Of a DNA stretch of 64,000 nucleotides, positions 41,301 through 55,950 are shown one piece after another. The notes beneath the pieces are model-generated. The model was not told the origin of the DNA, did no database searches, and was given only the letters and a program-made list of their open reading frames with translations. The stretch is from Mactromeris polynyma (taxonomy: Eukaryota > Mollusca > Bivalvia > Venerida > Mactridae). Position 1 is the stretch's first letter, and every line of letters begins with the position of its first letter. The DNA is taken from the NCBI GenBank assembly GCA_032209605.1, contig JASFXZ010000014.1:2562912-2626911 (forward strand), in the 5' to 3' direction. The translations under genes and the position numbers were made by a program.

Positions 41301-41917
41301 AACATATTGCATAGATACCAGGGAACATACTGCTAAACCTCAATGGAATATATTGCTTAGATACAGGGCAACATATTGCTTAGATCCAAGGGAACATACT
41401 GCTAAGACTCATCGCAATATATTGCTTAGATCCAAGGGAACATACTGCAAAGACTCAATGGAATATATTGCTTAGATACAAGGAAACATACTGCTAAGAC
41501 TCATTGGAATATATTACTTAGATACAAGGGAACATATTACCTAGATACAAGGGAACATATTGCTTAGATAAAAGGGAACATACTGCTAAGACTCGATGGA
41601 ATATACTGCATAGATCCAATGGAACATACGGCTAAGACTCAATGGAATATATTGCTTAGATACAGGGCAACAAATTGCTTAGATCCAAGGGTACATACTG
41701 CTAAGACTCAGTGGAATGTATTACTTAGATACAAGGGATATACTGCTTAGATCCAAGGGACCGTACTGTGAAGATTCAATGGAATATTTTACTTAGATGC
41801 AAGGGAACCTATCGCTTAGATCCAAGGGCACATACTACTAAGACTCAATGGAACATATTACTTAGATAACAGGGAAAATATTGTATAGATATCAGGGAAC
41901 ATACTGCTAAGACTCAG
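38400..41917 (+). repeat. 3,518-bp tandem duplication, copy 1
   Basis: Nearly identical to the adjacent 41918-45435. Landmarks at constant offset are 38696/42214, 39415/42933, 39986/43504, 40870/44388 and 41113/44631, each 3,518 bp apart. The length is one base short of 153 monomers or 51 trimers. Only scattered substitutions separate the copies where I compared them, for example AGATACAAGGG against AGATACGAGGG near 40938 and 44464. Confidence 0.9.
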
Positions 41918-44900
41918 TGGAATATATTACTTAGATACAAGGGGACATACTGCTTAGATCAAGGGAAATATACTGCTTAGACTCATCGGAATATATTGCT
42001 TAGATACAAGGAAACATATTGCTTAGATCCAAGGGAACGTACTGCTAAGACTCAGTGGAATATATTGCTAAGACTCATCGGAATATATTGCTTAGATCCA
42101 AGGGAACATACTGCTAAGACTCAGTGGAATGGATTACTTAGATACAAGAGGACATACTGCTTAGATCCAAGGGACCATACTGCTAAGATTCAATGGAATA
42201 TATTACTTAGATAACAGGGAACATATTGTATAGATACCAGGGAACATCCTGCTAAGACTCAATGGAATATATTACTTAGATACAGGGCAACATATTGCTT
42301 AGATCCAAGTGAACATACTGCTAAGACTCAGTGGAATGTATTACTTAGATACAAGGGGACATACTGCTTAGATCCAAGGGACCATACTGCTAAGATTCAA
42401 TGGAATATATTACTTAGATGCAAGGCAACATATCGCTTAGATCCAAGGGCACTTACTACTCGGACTCAATGGAATATATTACTTAGATGCAAGGGAACAT
42501 ATTGCCTAGATCCAAGGGCACATACTGCTAAGACTCAATGGAATATATTACTTAGATACAAGGGAACATATCGCTTAGATCCAAGGGCACATACTGCTAA
42601 GACTCAATGGAATATATTACTTAGATACAAGGGAACATATTGCCTAGATCCAAGGGCACATACTGCTAAGACTCAATGGAATATATTGCTTAGATACAAG
42701 GGAACATACTGCAAAGACTCAAAGGAATATATTACTTTGATACAATGGAACATACTGCTCAGACTCAATGGAATATATTGCTAAGATACAAGGGGACGTA
42801 TTTCTTAGATACAAGGGAACATACTGCTAAGATTCAATGGAATATATTACTTTGATACAAGGGAACATATTGCTAAGATCCAAATGAACATACTGCTAAG
42901 ACTCAATGGAATATTTTGATTACATTCAAATGGACATCATGCTTAGATGCAAGGGAACATATTGCTAAGATGCAAGGGAACATACTGATATGACTCAATG
43001 GAACATATTGCTTAGATCCAATGGAATATACTGCTATGACTCAGTGGAATGTATTACTTAGATACAAGGGGACATAAAGCTTAGATCCAAGGGAACATAC
43101 AGCTAAGACTCATCGCAATATATTGTTTAGATCCAAGGGAACATACTGCTTAGATCCAAGGGAACATACTGCTTAGACTTAATGGAATATATTGCTTAGA
43201 TACAAGGGAACATATTGCTAGGATACAAGGGAACATATTGCTTAGATCCAAGGGAACATACTGCTTAGATCCAAGGGCACATACTGCTAAGATTCAATGG
43301 AACATATTACTTAGATAACAGGAAACATATTGCTTAGATACAATGGAACATACTGCTAAGACTCAGTGGAATATATTACTTAGATACAAGGGGACATACT
43401 GCTTAGATCAAGGGAAACATACTGCTTAGACTCATCGGAATATATTGCTTAGATACAAGGAAACATATCGCTTAGATCCACGGGAACGTACTGCTAAGAC
43501 TCAGTGGAATATATTGCTAATACTCATCGGAATATATTGCTTAGATCCAAGGAAACATATTGCTTAGATCCACGGGAACGTACTGCTAAGACTCAGTGGA
43601 ATATATTGCTAAGACTCATCAGAATATATTGCTTAGATCCAAGGGAACATACTGCTAAGACTCAGTGGAATGGATTACTTAGATACAAGGGGACATACTG
43701 CTTAGATCCAAGGGACCATACTGCTAAGATTCAATGGAATATATTACTTAGATAACAGGGAACATATTGTATAGATACCAGGGAACATCCTGCTAAGACT
43801 CAATGGAATATATTACTTAGATACAGGGCAACATATTGCTTAGATCCAAGGGAGCATACTGCTAAGACTCAATGGAATATATTACTTAGATAACAAGGAA
43901 CATATTGTATAGATCCAAGGAAACATACTGCTAAGACTCAGTGGAATGCATTACTTAGATACAAGGGGACATACTGCTAAGATCCAAGGGAGCATACTGC
44001 TAAGACTCAATGGAATATATTACTTAGATAACAAGGAACATATTGTATAGATACCAGGGAACATACTGCTAAAACTCAATGGAATATATTGCTTAGATAC
44101 AGGGCAACATATTGCTTAGATCCAAGGGAACATACTGCTAAGACTCATCGCAATATATTGCTTAGATCCAAGGGAACATACTGCGAAGACTCAATGGAAT
44201 ATATTGCTTAGATACAAGGAAACATACTGCTAAGACTCATTGGAATATATTACTTAGATACAAGGGAACATATTACTTAGATACAAGGGAACATACTGCT
44301 CAGACTCAATGGAATATATTACTTAAATACAAGGGAACGTATTGCTTAGATACAAGGGAACATACAGCTAAGACACAATGATATATATTGCTTAGATACA
44401 AGGGAACATATTGCTTAGATAAAAGGGAACATACTGCTAAGACTCAATGGAATATATTACTTAGATACGAGGGAACATATCGCTTAGATCCAAGGGCACA
44501 TACTACTGAGACTCAATGGAATGTATTACTTAGATGCAAGGGAACATACTGCTTAGATTCAATGGCACATGCGGCTAAGATTCAATGGAATATATTACTT
44601 AGATAACAGGAAACATATTGCTTAGATACAATGGAACATACTGCTAAGACTCAGTGGAATATATTACTTAGATACAAGGGGACATACTGCATAGATCCAA
44701 GGAAACATACTGCTAAGACTCAGTGGAATGTATTACTTAGATACAAGGGGACATACTGCTTAGATCCAAGGGAGCATACTGCTAAGACTCAATGGAATAT
44801 ATTACTTAGATAACAAGGAACATATTGCATAGATACCAGGGAACATACTGCTAAACCTCAATGGAATATATTGCTTAGATACAGGGCAACATATTGCTTA

Positions 44901-45435
44901 GATCCAAGGGAACATACTGCTAAGACTCATCGCAATATATTGCTTAGATCCAAGGGAACATACTGCAAAGACTCAATGGAATATATTGCTTAGATACAAG
45001 GAAACATACTGCTAAGACTCATTGGAATATATTACTTAGATACAAGGGAACATATTACCTAGATACAAGGGAACATATTGCTTAGATAAAAGGGAACATA
45101 CTGCTAAGACTCGATGGAATATACTGCATAGATCCAATGGAACATACTGCTAAGACTCAATGGAATATATTGCTTAGATACAGGGCAACAAATTGCTTAG
45201 ATCCAAGGGTACATACTGCTAAGACTCAGTGGAATGTATTACTTAGATACAAGGGATATACTGCTTAGATCCAAGGGACCGTACTGTGAAGATTCAATGG
45301 AATATTTTACTTAGATGCAAGGGAACCTATCGCTTAGATCCAAGGGCACATACTACTAAGACTCAATGGAACATATTACTTAGATAACAGGGAAAATATT
45401 GTATAGATATCAGGGAACATACTGCTAAGACTCAA
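41918..45435 (+). repeat. 3,518-bp tandem duplication, copy 2
   Basis: Second near-identical copy, directly adjoining the first. The junction is seen near 41917, where GCTAAGACTCAGTGG replaces the GCTAAGACTCAATGG that follows the equivalent point near 45435. The lack of drift in length suggests a very recent duplication. Confidence 0.9.
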
Positions 45436-46419
45436 TGGAATATATTGCTTAGATACATGGGAACATATCGCTTAGATCCAAGGGCACATACTACTGTGAC
45501 TCAATGGAATATATTACTTAGATGCAAGGGAACCTATCGCTTAGATCCAAGGGCACATACTACTAAGACTCAATGGAATATATTACTAAGATGCAAGGGA
45601 ACATATCGCTTAGATCCAAGGGCACATACTGCTAAGACTCAATGGAATATATTGCTTAGATACAAGGGAACATATTGCCTAGATCCAAGGGCATATACTG
45701 CTAAGACTCAATGGAATATATTGCTTAGATACAGGGCAACAAATTGCTTAGATCCAAGGGAACATACTGCTAAGACTCATCGCAATATATTGCTTAGATC
45801 CAAGGGAACATACTGCGAAGACTCAATGGAATATATTGCTTAGATAAAAGGGAACATATTTCTTAGATACAAGGGAACATACTGCTAAGACTCAATGGAA
45901 TATATTACTTAAATACAAGGGAACGTATTGCTTAGATACAAGGGAACATACAGCTAAGACTCAATGAAATATATTGCTTAGATACAAGGGAACATATTGC
46001 TTAGATAAAAGGGAACATACTGCTAAGACTCAATGGAATATACTGCTTAGATCCAATGGAACATACTGCTAAGACTCAATGGAATATATTGCTTACATAC
46101 AGGGCAACATATTGCTTAGATCCAAGGGTACATACTGCTAAGACTCAGTGGAATGTATTACTTAGATACAAGGGGATATACTGCTTAGATCCAAGGGACC
46201 ATACTGTGAAGACTCAATGGAATATTTTACTTAGATGCAAGGGAACCTATCGCTTAGATCCAAGGGCACATACTACTAAGACTCAATGGAATATATTACT
46301 TAGATACAAGGGAACATATCGCTTAGATCCAAGAAGGCATACTGCTAAGACTCAATGGAATATATTACTTAGATAACAGGTAACATATTGTATAGATACC
46401 AGGGAACATACTGCTAAGA

Positions 46420-48490
46420 CTAATTGGAACATATTGCTTAGATCCAAGGGAACATACTGCTAAGACTCAGTGGAAAGTAATACTTAGATACAAAGGGACA
46501 TACTGCTTAGATCCAAAGGAACATACTGCTAAGACTCATCGGAATATATTGCTTAGATCCAAGGGAACATATTGCTAAGACTCAATGGAATATATTGCTT
46601 AGATCCAAGGGAACATACTGGTTAGATCCAAGGGCACATACTGCTAAGATTCAATGGAATATATTACTTAGATAACAGGAAACATATTGCTTAGATACAA
46701 TGGAACATACTGCTAAGACTCAGTGGAATATATTACTTAGATACAAGGGGACATACTGCTTAGATCAAGGGAAACATACTGCTTTGACTCATCGGAATAT
46801 GTTGCTCAGATACAAGGAAACATATTGCTTAGATCAAAGGGAACGTACTGCTAAGACTCAATGGAATATATTGCTTAGATACAAGGCAACATATTGCTTA
46901 GATCCAAGGAAACATACTGCTAAGACTCAGTGGAATGTATTACTTAGATACAAGGGGACATACTGCTTAGATCCAAGGGAGCATACTGCTAAAACTCAAT
47001 GGAATATATTACTTAGAAAACTGGGAACATATTGTATAGATACCAGGGAACATACTGCTAAGACTCAATGGAATATATTGCTCAGATACAGGGCAATATA
47101 TTGCTTAGATCCAAGGGAACATACTGCTAAGACTCAGTGGAATGTATTACTTAGATACAAGGGACCATACTGCTAAGACTCAATGGAATATATCACTTTG
47201 ATGCAAGGGAACCTATCGCTTAGATCCAAGGGCACATACTACTAAGACTCAATGGAATATATTACTTAGATGCAAGGGAACATATTGCCTACATCCAAGG
47301 GCACATACTGCTAAGACTCAATGGAATATATTACTTAGATACAAGGGAACATATCGCTGAGATCCAAGGGCACATACTACTAAGACTCAATGGAATATAT
47401 TACTTAGATGCAAGGGAACATATCGCTTAGATCAAAGGGCACATACGGCTAAGACTCAATGAAATATATTACTTAGATACAAGGGAACATATTGCCTAGA
47501 TCCAAGGGCACATACTGCTAAGACTCAATGGAATAAATTGCTTAGATACAGGGCAACATATTTTGCTTAGATCCAAGGGAACATACTGCTAAGACTCAGT
47601 GGAATGTATTACTTAGATACAAGGGGACATACTCCTTAGATCCAAGGGACCATACTGCTAAGATTCAATGGAATATATTACTTAGATGCAGGGAACCTAT
47701 TGCTTAGATCCAAGGGCACATACTATTAAGACTCAATGTAATATATTACTTAGATGCAAGGGAACATATTGCCTAGATCCAAGGGCACATACTGCTAAGA
47801 CTCAATGGAATATATCACTTAGATCCAAGGGAACATATCGCTTAGATCCAAGGACACATACTACTAAGACTCAATGGAATATATTACTTAGATGCAAGGG
47901 AACATATCGCTTAGATCCAAGGGCACATACTGCTAAGACTCAATGGAATATATTACTTAGATACAAGGGAACATATTGCCTAGTACCAAGGTCACATACT
48001 GCTAAGACTCAATGTAATATATTCCTTAGATAACAGGGAACATATTGTATAGATACCAGGGAACATACTGCTAAGACTCAATGGAATATATTGCTTAGAT
48101 ACAGGGCAACATATTGCTTAGATCCAAGGGAACATACTGCAAAGACTCAGTGGAATGTATTACTTAGATACCAGGGAACATACTGCTAAGACTCAATGGA
48201 ATATATTGCTTAGATACAGGGCAAAATATTGCTTAGATCCAAGGGAACATACTGCTAAGACTCAGTGGAATGTATTATTTAGATACAAGGTGACATACTG
48301 CTTAGATCCAAGGGACCATACTGCTAAGACTTAGTGGAATGCATTACTTAAATACAAGGGAACGTATTGCTTAGATACAAGGGAACATACAGCTAAGACT
48401 CAATGAAATATATTGCTTAGATACAAGGGAACATATTGCTTAGATAAAAGGGAACATACTGCTAAGACTCAATGGAATATACTGCTTAGA
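46420..48490 (+). repeat. Higher-order block, partner of 13.9-15.7 kb
   Basis: Same ordered variants as 13900-15720, including the short GATGCAGGGAACCTAT unit near 47685. It is followed directly by a block equivalent to 18020-19740. The order therefore matches the 13.9-19.7 kb region with about 2.3 kb absent between the two parts. Confidence 0.7.
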
Positions 48491-50200
48491 TCCAATGGAA
48501 CATACTGCTAAGACTCAATGGAATATATTGCTTACATACAGGGCAACATATTACTTAGATCCAAGGGCACATACTGCTAAGACTCAGTGGAATGTATTAC
48601 TTAGATGCAAGGGTACATATTGCCTAGATCCAAGGGCACATACTGCTAAGACTCAATGGAATATATTACTTAGATACAAGGGAACATATCGCTTAGATTC
48701 AAGGGCACATACTACTAAGACTCAATGGAATATATTACCTAATTGCAAGGGAACATATTGCCTAGATCCAAGGGCACATACTGCTAAGACTCAATGGAAT
48801 ATATTGCTTAGATACAAGGGAACATATTGCAAAGACTCAATGGAATATATTACTTAGATACAATGGAACATACTGCTCAGACTCAATGGAATATATTGCT
48901 TAGACTCAATGGAATATATTGCTCAGATACAAGGGAACATATTGTTAGATACAAGGGAACATACTGCTTAGATCCAAGGGCACATACTGCTAAGATTCAA
49001 TGGAATATATTACTTAGATAACGGGGAACATATTGTATAGATACCAGGGAACATACTGCTAAGACTCAATGGAATATATTGCTTAGATACAGGGCAATAT
49101 ATTGCTTAGATCCAAGGTAACATACTGCTAAGACTCAGTGGAATGTATTACTAAGATACAAGGGACCATACTGCTAAGACTCAATGGAATATATCACTTA
49201 GATGCAAGGGAACCTATCGCTTAGATCCAAGGGCACATACTACTAAGACTGAATGGAATATATTACTTAGATGCAAAGGAACATTGCCTAGATCCAAGGG
49301 CACATACTGCTTAGACTAAATGGAATATATTACTTAGATACAAGGTAACATATCGCTTAGATCCAAGGGTACATACTACTAAGACTCAATGGAATATATT
49401 ACTTAGATGCAAGGGAACATATCGCTTAGATCCAAGGGCACATACGGCTAAGACTCAATGGAATATATTACTTAGATACAAGGGAACATATTGCCTAGAT
49501 CGAAGGGCACATACTGCTAAGACTCAATGGAATATATTACTTAGATACAAGGGAACATTTGCCTAGATCCAAAGGCACATACTGCTAAGACTCAATGGAA
49601 TATATTGCTTAGATACAAGGGAACATACTGCAAAGACTCAATGGAATATATTACCTAGATACAATGGAACATACTGCTCAGACTCAATGGAATATATTGC
49701 TTAGATACAAGGGGACATACTGCTTAGATCCAAGGGAACATGCTGCAAAGACTCAATGGAATATATTACTTAGATTAAAGGGAACATATTGCCTATATCC
49801 AAGTGAACATACTACGAAGACTCAATGAAATATATTGCTTAGATCCAAGTCAACATACTGCTATGACTCAAAGGAATATATTGCTTAGATACATTGGAAC
49901 ATATTGCTTAGATACACGGGAACATACTGCTTAGATTCAATGGAATATATTACGTAGATACAAGGGAACATATTGCTTAGATACAAAAGAACATACTGCT
50001 GAGACTCAATGGAACATATTGCTTAGATACAAGGGAACATACTGCTAAGATACAATGGAACATATTTCTTGGATAACAGGAAACTTATTGCTTAGATACA
50101 AGGGATCATACTGCTAAGACGCAATTTAACATATTGCTTAGATCCAAGGGAACATACTGCTAAGACTCAGTGGAATATAGTGCTTTGATACAAGGGGACA
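48490..50200 (+). repeat. Higher-order block, copy 3 of 3
   Basis: Same ordered markers as 18020-19740 and 22500-24100: GATAACGGGG at 49017, GATCCAAGTCAAC at 49845 and the uninterrupted insertion site at 50168-50206. It agrees with copy 2 in lacking one trimer, so it is closer to copy 2. After it, the motif TTCTTGGATAACAGGAAAC is locally repeated at about 50067 and 50297. Confidence 0.8.
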
Positions 50201-50343
50201 CATTGCTTAGATACAAAAGAACATACTGCTGAGACACAATGGAACATATTGCTTAGATACAAGGGAACATACTGCTAAGATACAATGGAACATATTTCTT
50301 GGATAACAGGAAACTTATTGCTTAGATACAAGGGATCATACTG

Positions 50344-52092
50344 CTAAAACTCAATGGAATATATTGCTTATATCCAAGGGAACATATTTCTTAGATCCAA
50401 GGGAACATACTGCTTAGACTCAACGGAATATATTGCTTAGATACAAGGGAACATATTGCTTAGATCCAAGGGAACATACTGCTTAGATTCAAGGGCACAT
50501 ACTGCTCAGACTCAATGGATATATTACTTAGATAATAGGAAATATATTGCTTAGATACACGGGAACATACTGCTAAGATTAAATGGAATATATTACTTAA
50601 ATACAAGGGAATATACTGCTAAGACTAAATGGAATATATTGTTTAGATACAAGGGAACATACTGCTAAGACTCTATGGAATATATTACTTAGATACAAGA
50701 GAACGTATTGCTTAGATCCAAGGGGACATATTGCCTAGATACAAGGGAACATATTGCTTAGATACAAGGCAACATATTGCTTAGATCCAACGAAACATAC
50801 TGCTAAGACTCAGTGGAATGTATAACTTAGATACAAGGGGACATACTGCTTAGATCCAAGGGAACATACTGCTAAGACTCAATGGAATATATTACTTAGA
50901 TAACAGGGAACGTATTGTATAGATACCAGGTAACATACTGCTAAGACTCAATGGAATATATTGCTTAGATACAGGGCAACATATTGCTTAGATCCAAGGG
51001 AACATACTGCTTAGACTCAATGGAATATATTGCTTAGATACAAGGGAACATCTTTCTTAGATACAAGGGAACATATTGCTTAGATCCAAGGGAACATACT
51101 GCTTAGATCCAAGGGCACATGCTGCTAAGATTCAATGGAATATATTACTTAGATAACAGGAAACATATTGCTTAGATACAATGGAAAATACTGCTAAGAC
51201 TCAGTGGAATATATTACTTAGATACAAGGGGACATACTGTTTAGATCAAGGGAAACATACAGCTAAGACTCATCGGAATATATTGCTTAGATACAAGGAA
51301 ATATATTGCTTAGACCCAAGGGAACATACTGCTAAGACTCAGTGGAATATATTGCTTAGATAAAAGGCAACATAATGCTTAGATCCAAGGAAACATACAG
51401 CTAAGACTCAGTGGAATGTATTACTTAGATACAAGGGGACATGATGCTTTGATCCAAGGTAGCATACTGCTAAGACTCAATGGAATATATTACTTAGATA
51501 ACAGGGAAAATATTGTATACATACCAGGGAACATACTGCTAAGACTAAATGGAACATATTGCTTAGATCCAAGGGAACATACTGCTAAGACTCAGTGGAA
51601 TGTAATACTTAGATACAAGGGGACATACTGCTTAGATCCAAGAGAACATACTGCTAAGACTCATCGGAATATATTGCTTAGATCCATGGGAACATATTGC
51701 TAAGACTCAATGGAATATATTGCTTAGATCCAAGGGATCATACTGGTTAGATCCAAGGGCACATACTGCTAAGATTCAATGGAATATATTACTTAGATAA
51801 CAGGAAACATATTGCTTAGATACAATGGAACATACTGCTTAGATCAAGGGAAACATACTGCTTTGACTCATCGGAATATATTGCTTAGATACAAGGAAAC
51901 ATATTGCTTAGATCCAAGGGAACGTACTGCTAAGACTCAGTGGAATATATTGCTTAGATAGAAGTCAACACATTGCTTAGATCCAACGAAACATACTGCT
52001 AAGACTCAGTGGAATGTATTACTTAGATACAAGGGGATATACTGCTTAGATCCAAGGGAGCATACTGCTAAGACTCAATGGAATATATCACT
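50344..52092 (+). repeat. Higher-order block, partner of 25.1-26.8 kb
   Basis: Matches 25071-26820 at an offset of 25,272-25,273 bp with scattered substitutions. It ends where this copy joins the block equivalent to 35080-36070. Confidence 0.8.
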
Positions 52093-52950
52093 TAGATAAC
52101 AGGGAACATATTGCTATGACTCAATGGAATATATTGCTTAGATACAGGGCAACATATTGCTTAGATCCAAGGGAACATACTGCTAAGACTCAGTGGAATG
52201 TATTACTTAGATACAAGGGGACATACTGCATAGATCCAAGGGACCATACTGTTAACACTCAATGGAATATATCACTTAGATGCAAGGGAACCTATCGCTT
52301 AGATCCAAGGGCACATACTACTAAGACTCAATGGAATATATTACTTTGATGCAAGGGAGCATATTGCCTAGATCCAAGGGCACATACTGCTAAGACTCAA
52401 TGGAATATATTGCTTAGATACAAAGGAACATACTGCAAAGACTCAATGGAATATATTACTTAGATACAATGGAACATACTGCTCAGACTCAATGGAATAT
52501 ATTGCTTAGACTCAATGGAATATATTGCTTAGATACAAGGGGGAATACTGCTTAGATCAAGGGAAACATACTGCTTGGACACATCGGAATATATTGCTTA
52601 GATGCAAGGGAACATATTGCCTAGATCCAAGGGCACATACTGCTAAGACTCAATGGAATATATTGCTTAGATACAAGGGAACATACTGCAAAGACTCAAT
52701 GGAATATATTACTTAGATACAATGGAACATACTGCTCAGAATCAGTGGAATATATTGCTTAGATACAAGGGGACGTATTTCTTAGATACAATGGAACATA
52801 CTGCTATGACTCATCGGAGTATATTGCTTAGATAGAATGAAACATATTGCTTAGATCCAAGGGAACGTACTGCTAAGACTCAGTGGAATATATTGCTTAG
52901 ATACAAGGCAACATATTGCTTAGATCCAAGGAAACATACTGCTAAGACTC
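52092..52950 (+). repeat. Higher-order block, partner of 35.1-36.1 kb
   Basis: Equivalent to 35080-36070 but two trimers shorter. It is followed by a unit with GTATTACTCAGATAAAAG near 52965 that is shared with 37646 and 55541. Confidence 0.8.
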
Positions 52951-54109
52951 AGTGGAATGTATTACTCAGATAAAAGAGGATATAAAGCTTAGATCCAAGG
53001 AAACATACTTTTAAGACCCAGTGGAATGTATTACTTAGATCCAAGGGAACATACTGCGAAGACTCAAAGGAATATATAGCTTAGATCCAAGAGAACATAT
53101 TGCTTAGATCCACGGGAACATATTGCTCAGACTCAATGGAATATATTGATTAGATACAACGGAACATATTGCTTAGATACAAGGGAACATATTGCTTAGA
53201 TCAAAGGGAACATACTGCTTAGATCCAAGGGCACAAACTGCTAAGATTCAATGGAATATATTACTTAGATGACAGGAAACATATTGTTTAGATACAATGG
53301 AACATACTGCTAAGACTCAGTGGAATATAATACTTAGATACAAGGGGACATACTGCTTATATCAAGGGAAACATACTGCTAAGACTCATCGGAATATATT
53401 GCTTAGATACAAGGCAACATATTGCTTAGATCCAACGAAACATACTGCTAAGACTCAGTGGAATGTATTACTTAGATACAAGGGGACATACTGCTTAGAT
53501 CCAAGGGAACATACTGCTAAGACTCAATGGAATATATTACTTAGATAACAGGGAACGTATTGTATAGATACCAGGTAACATACTGCTAAGACTCAATGGA
53601 ATATATTGCTTAGATACAGGGCAACAAATTGCTTAGATCCAAGGGAACATACTTCTTAGACTCAACGGAATCTATTGCTTAGATTCAATGGAATATATTA
53701 CTTAGATAACAGGAAACATATTGCTTAGATACAATGGAAAATACTGCTAAGACTCAGTGGAATATATTACTTAGATACAAGGGGACATACTGCTTAGATC
53801 AAGGGAAAAATACAGCTAAGACTCATCGGAATATATTGCTTAGATACAAGGAAATATATTGCTTAGATCCAAGGGAACATACTGCTAAGACTCAGTGGAA
53901 TATATCGCTTAGATAAAAGGCAACATAATGCTTAGATACAAGGAAACATACTGCTAAGACTCAGTGGAATGTATTACTTAGATATAAGGGGACATACTGC
54001 TAAGACTAAATGGAACATATTGCTTAGATCCAAGAGAACATACTGCTAAGCCTCAGTGGAATGTAATACTTAGATACAAGGGGACATACTGCTTAGATCA
54101 ATGGGAACA

Positions 54110-55950
54110 TACTGCTAAGACTCAATGGAATATATTGCTTAGATCCAAGGGATCATACTGGTTAGATCCAAGGGCACATACTGCTAAGATTCAATGGAAT
54201 ATATTACTTAGATAACAGGAAACATATTGCTTAGATACAATGGAACATACTGCTTAGATCAAGGGAAACATACTGCTTTGACTCATCGGAATATATTGCT
54301 TAGATACAAGGAAACATATTGCTTAGATTCAAGGGAACGTACTGCTAAGACTCAATGGAATATATTGCTTAGATAGAAGGCAACATATTGCTTAGATCCA
54401 ACGAAACATACTGCTAAGACTCAGTGGAATGTATTACTTAGATACAAGGGGACATACTGCTTAGATCCAAGGGAGCATACTGCTAAGACTCAATGGAATA
54501 TATTACTTAGATAACAGGGAACATATTGCATAGATACCAGGGAACATACTTCTAAGACTCAATGGAATATATTGCTTAGATACAGGGCAACATATTGCTT
54601 AGATCCAAGGGAACGTACTGCTAAGACTCAGTGGAATGTATTGTTTAGATACAAGGGACCATACTGCTAAGACTCAATGGAATATATCACTTAGATGCAA
54701 GGGAACCTATCGCTTAGATCCAAGGGCACATACTACTAAGACTCAATGGAATATATTACTTAGATGCAAGGGAACATATTGCCTAGATCCAAGGGCACAT
54801 ACTGCTAAGACTCAATGGAATATATTACTTAGATACAAGGGAACGTATCGCTTAGATCCAAGGGCACATATTACTAAGACTCAATGTAATATATTACTTA
54901 GATGCAAGGGAACATATCGCTTAGATCCAAGGGCACATACGGCTAAGACTCAATGGAATATATTACTTAGATACAAGGGAACATATTGCCTAGATCCAAG
55001 GGCACATACTGCTAAGACTCAATGGAATATATTACTTAGATAACAGGGAACATAGTGTATAGATACCAGGGAACATACTGCTTAGACTCAATGGAATATA
55101 TTGCTTAGAAACAGGGCAACATATTTTTGCTAAGATCCAAGGGAACATACTGCTAAGACTCAGTGGAATGTATTACTTAGATACAAGGGGAAATACTGCT
55201 TAGATCCAAGGGACCAAACTGCTACGATTCAATGGAATATACTACTTAGATATAAGGGAACATATCGCTTAGATCCAAGGGCACATACTTCTGAGACTCA
55301 ATGGAATATATTACTTAGATGCAAGGGAACATACTGCTTAGATCAAAGGACACATACGGCTAAGATTCAATGGAATATATAACTTAGATAACAGGAAACA
55401 TATTGCTTAGATACAATGGAACATACTGCTAAGACTCAGTGGAATATATTACTTAGATACAAGGGAACATACTGATATGACTCAATGGAACATATTGCTA
55501 AGATCCAAGGGAACAAACTGCTAAGACTCAGTGGAATGTATTACTCAGATAAAAGGGGATATAAAGCTTAGATCCAAGGAAACATACTGCTAAGACCCAG
55601 TGGAATGTATTACTTAGATCCAAGGGAACATACTGCGAAGACTCAAAGGAATATATAGCTTAGATCCAAGGGAACATATTGCTTAGATCCACGGGAACAT
55701 ATTGCTCAGACTCAATGGAATATATTGATTAGATACAACGGAACATATTGCTTAGATACAAGGGAACATATTGCTTAGATCCAAGGGAACATACTGCTTA
55801 GATCCAAGGGCACATACTGCTAAGATTCAATGGAATATATTACTTAGATAACAGGAAACATATTGCTTAGATACAATGGAACATACTGCTAAGACTCAGT
55901 GGAATATAATACTTAGATACAAGGGGACATACTGCTTATATCAAGGGAAA
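54110..55950 (+). repeat. Higher-order block, partner of 36.1-38.0 kb
   Basis: Equivalent to 36070-38040 without the ten-monomer local expansion. The shared markers are GATCATACTGGTTAG, ACATATTTTTGC and ACCAAACTGCTACG. Confidence 0.8.
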
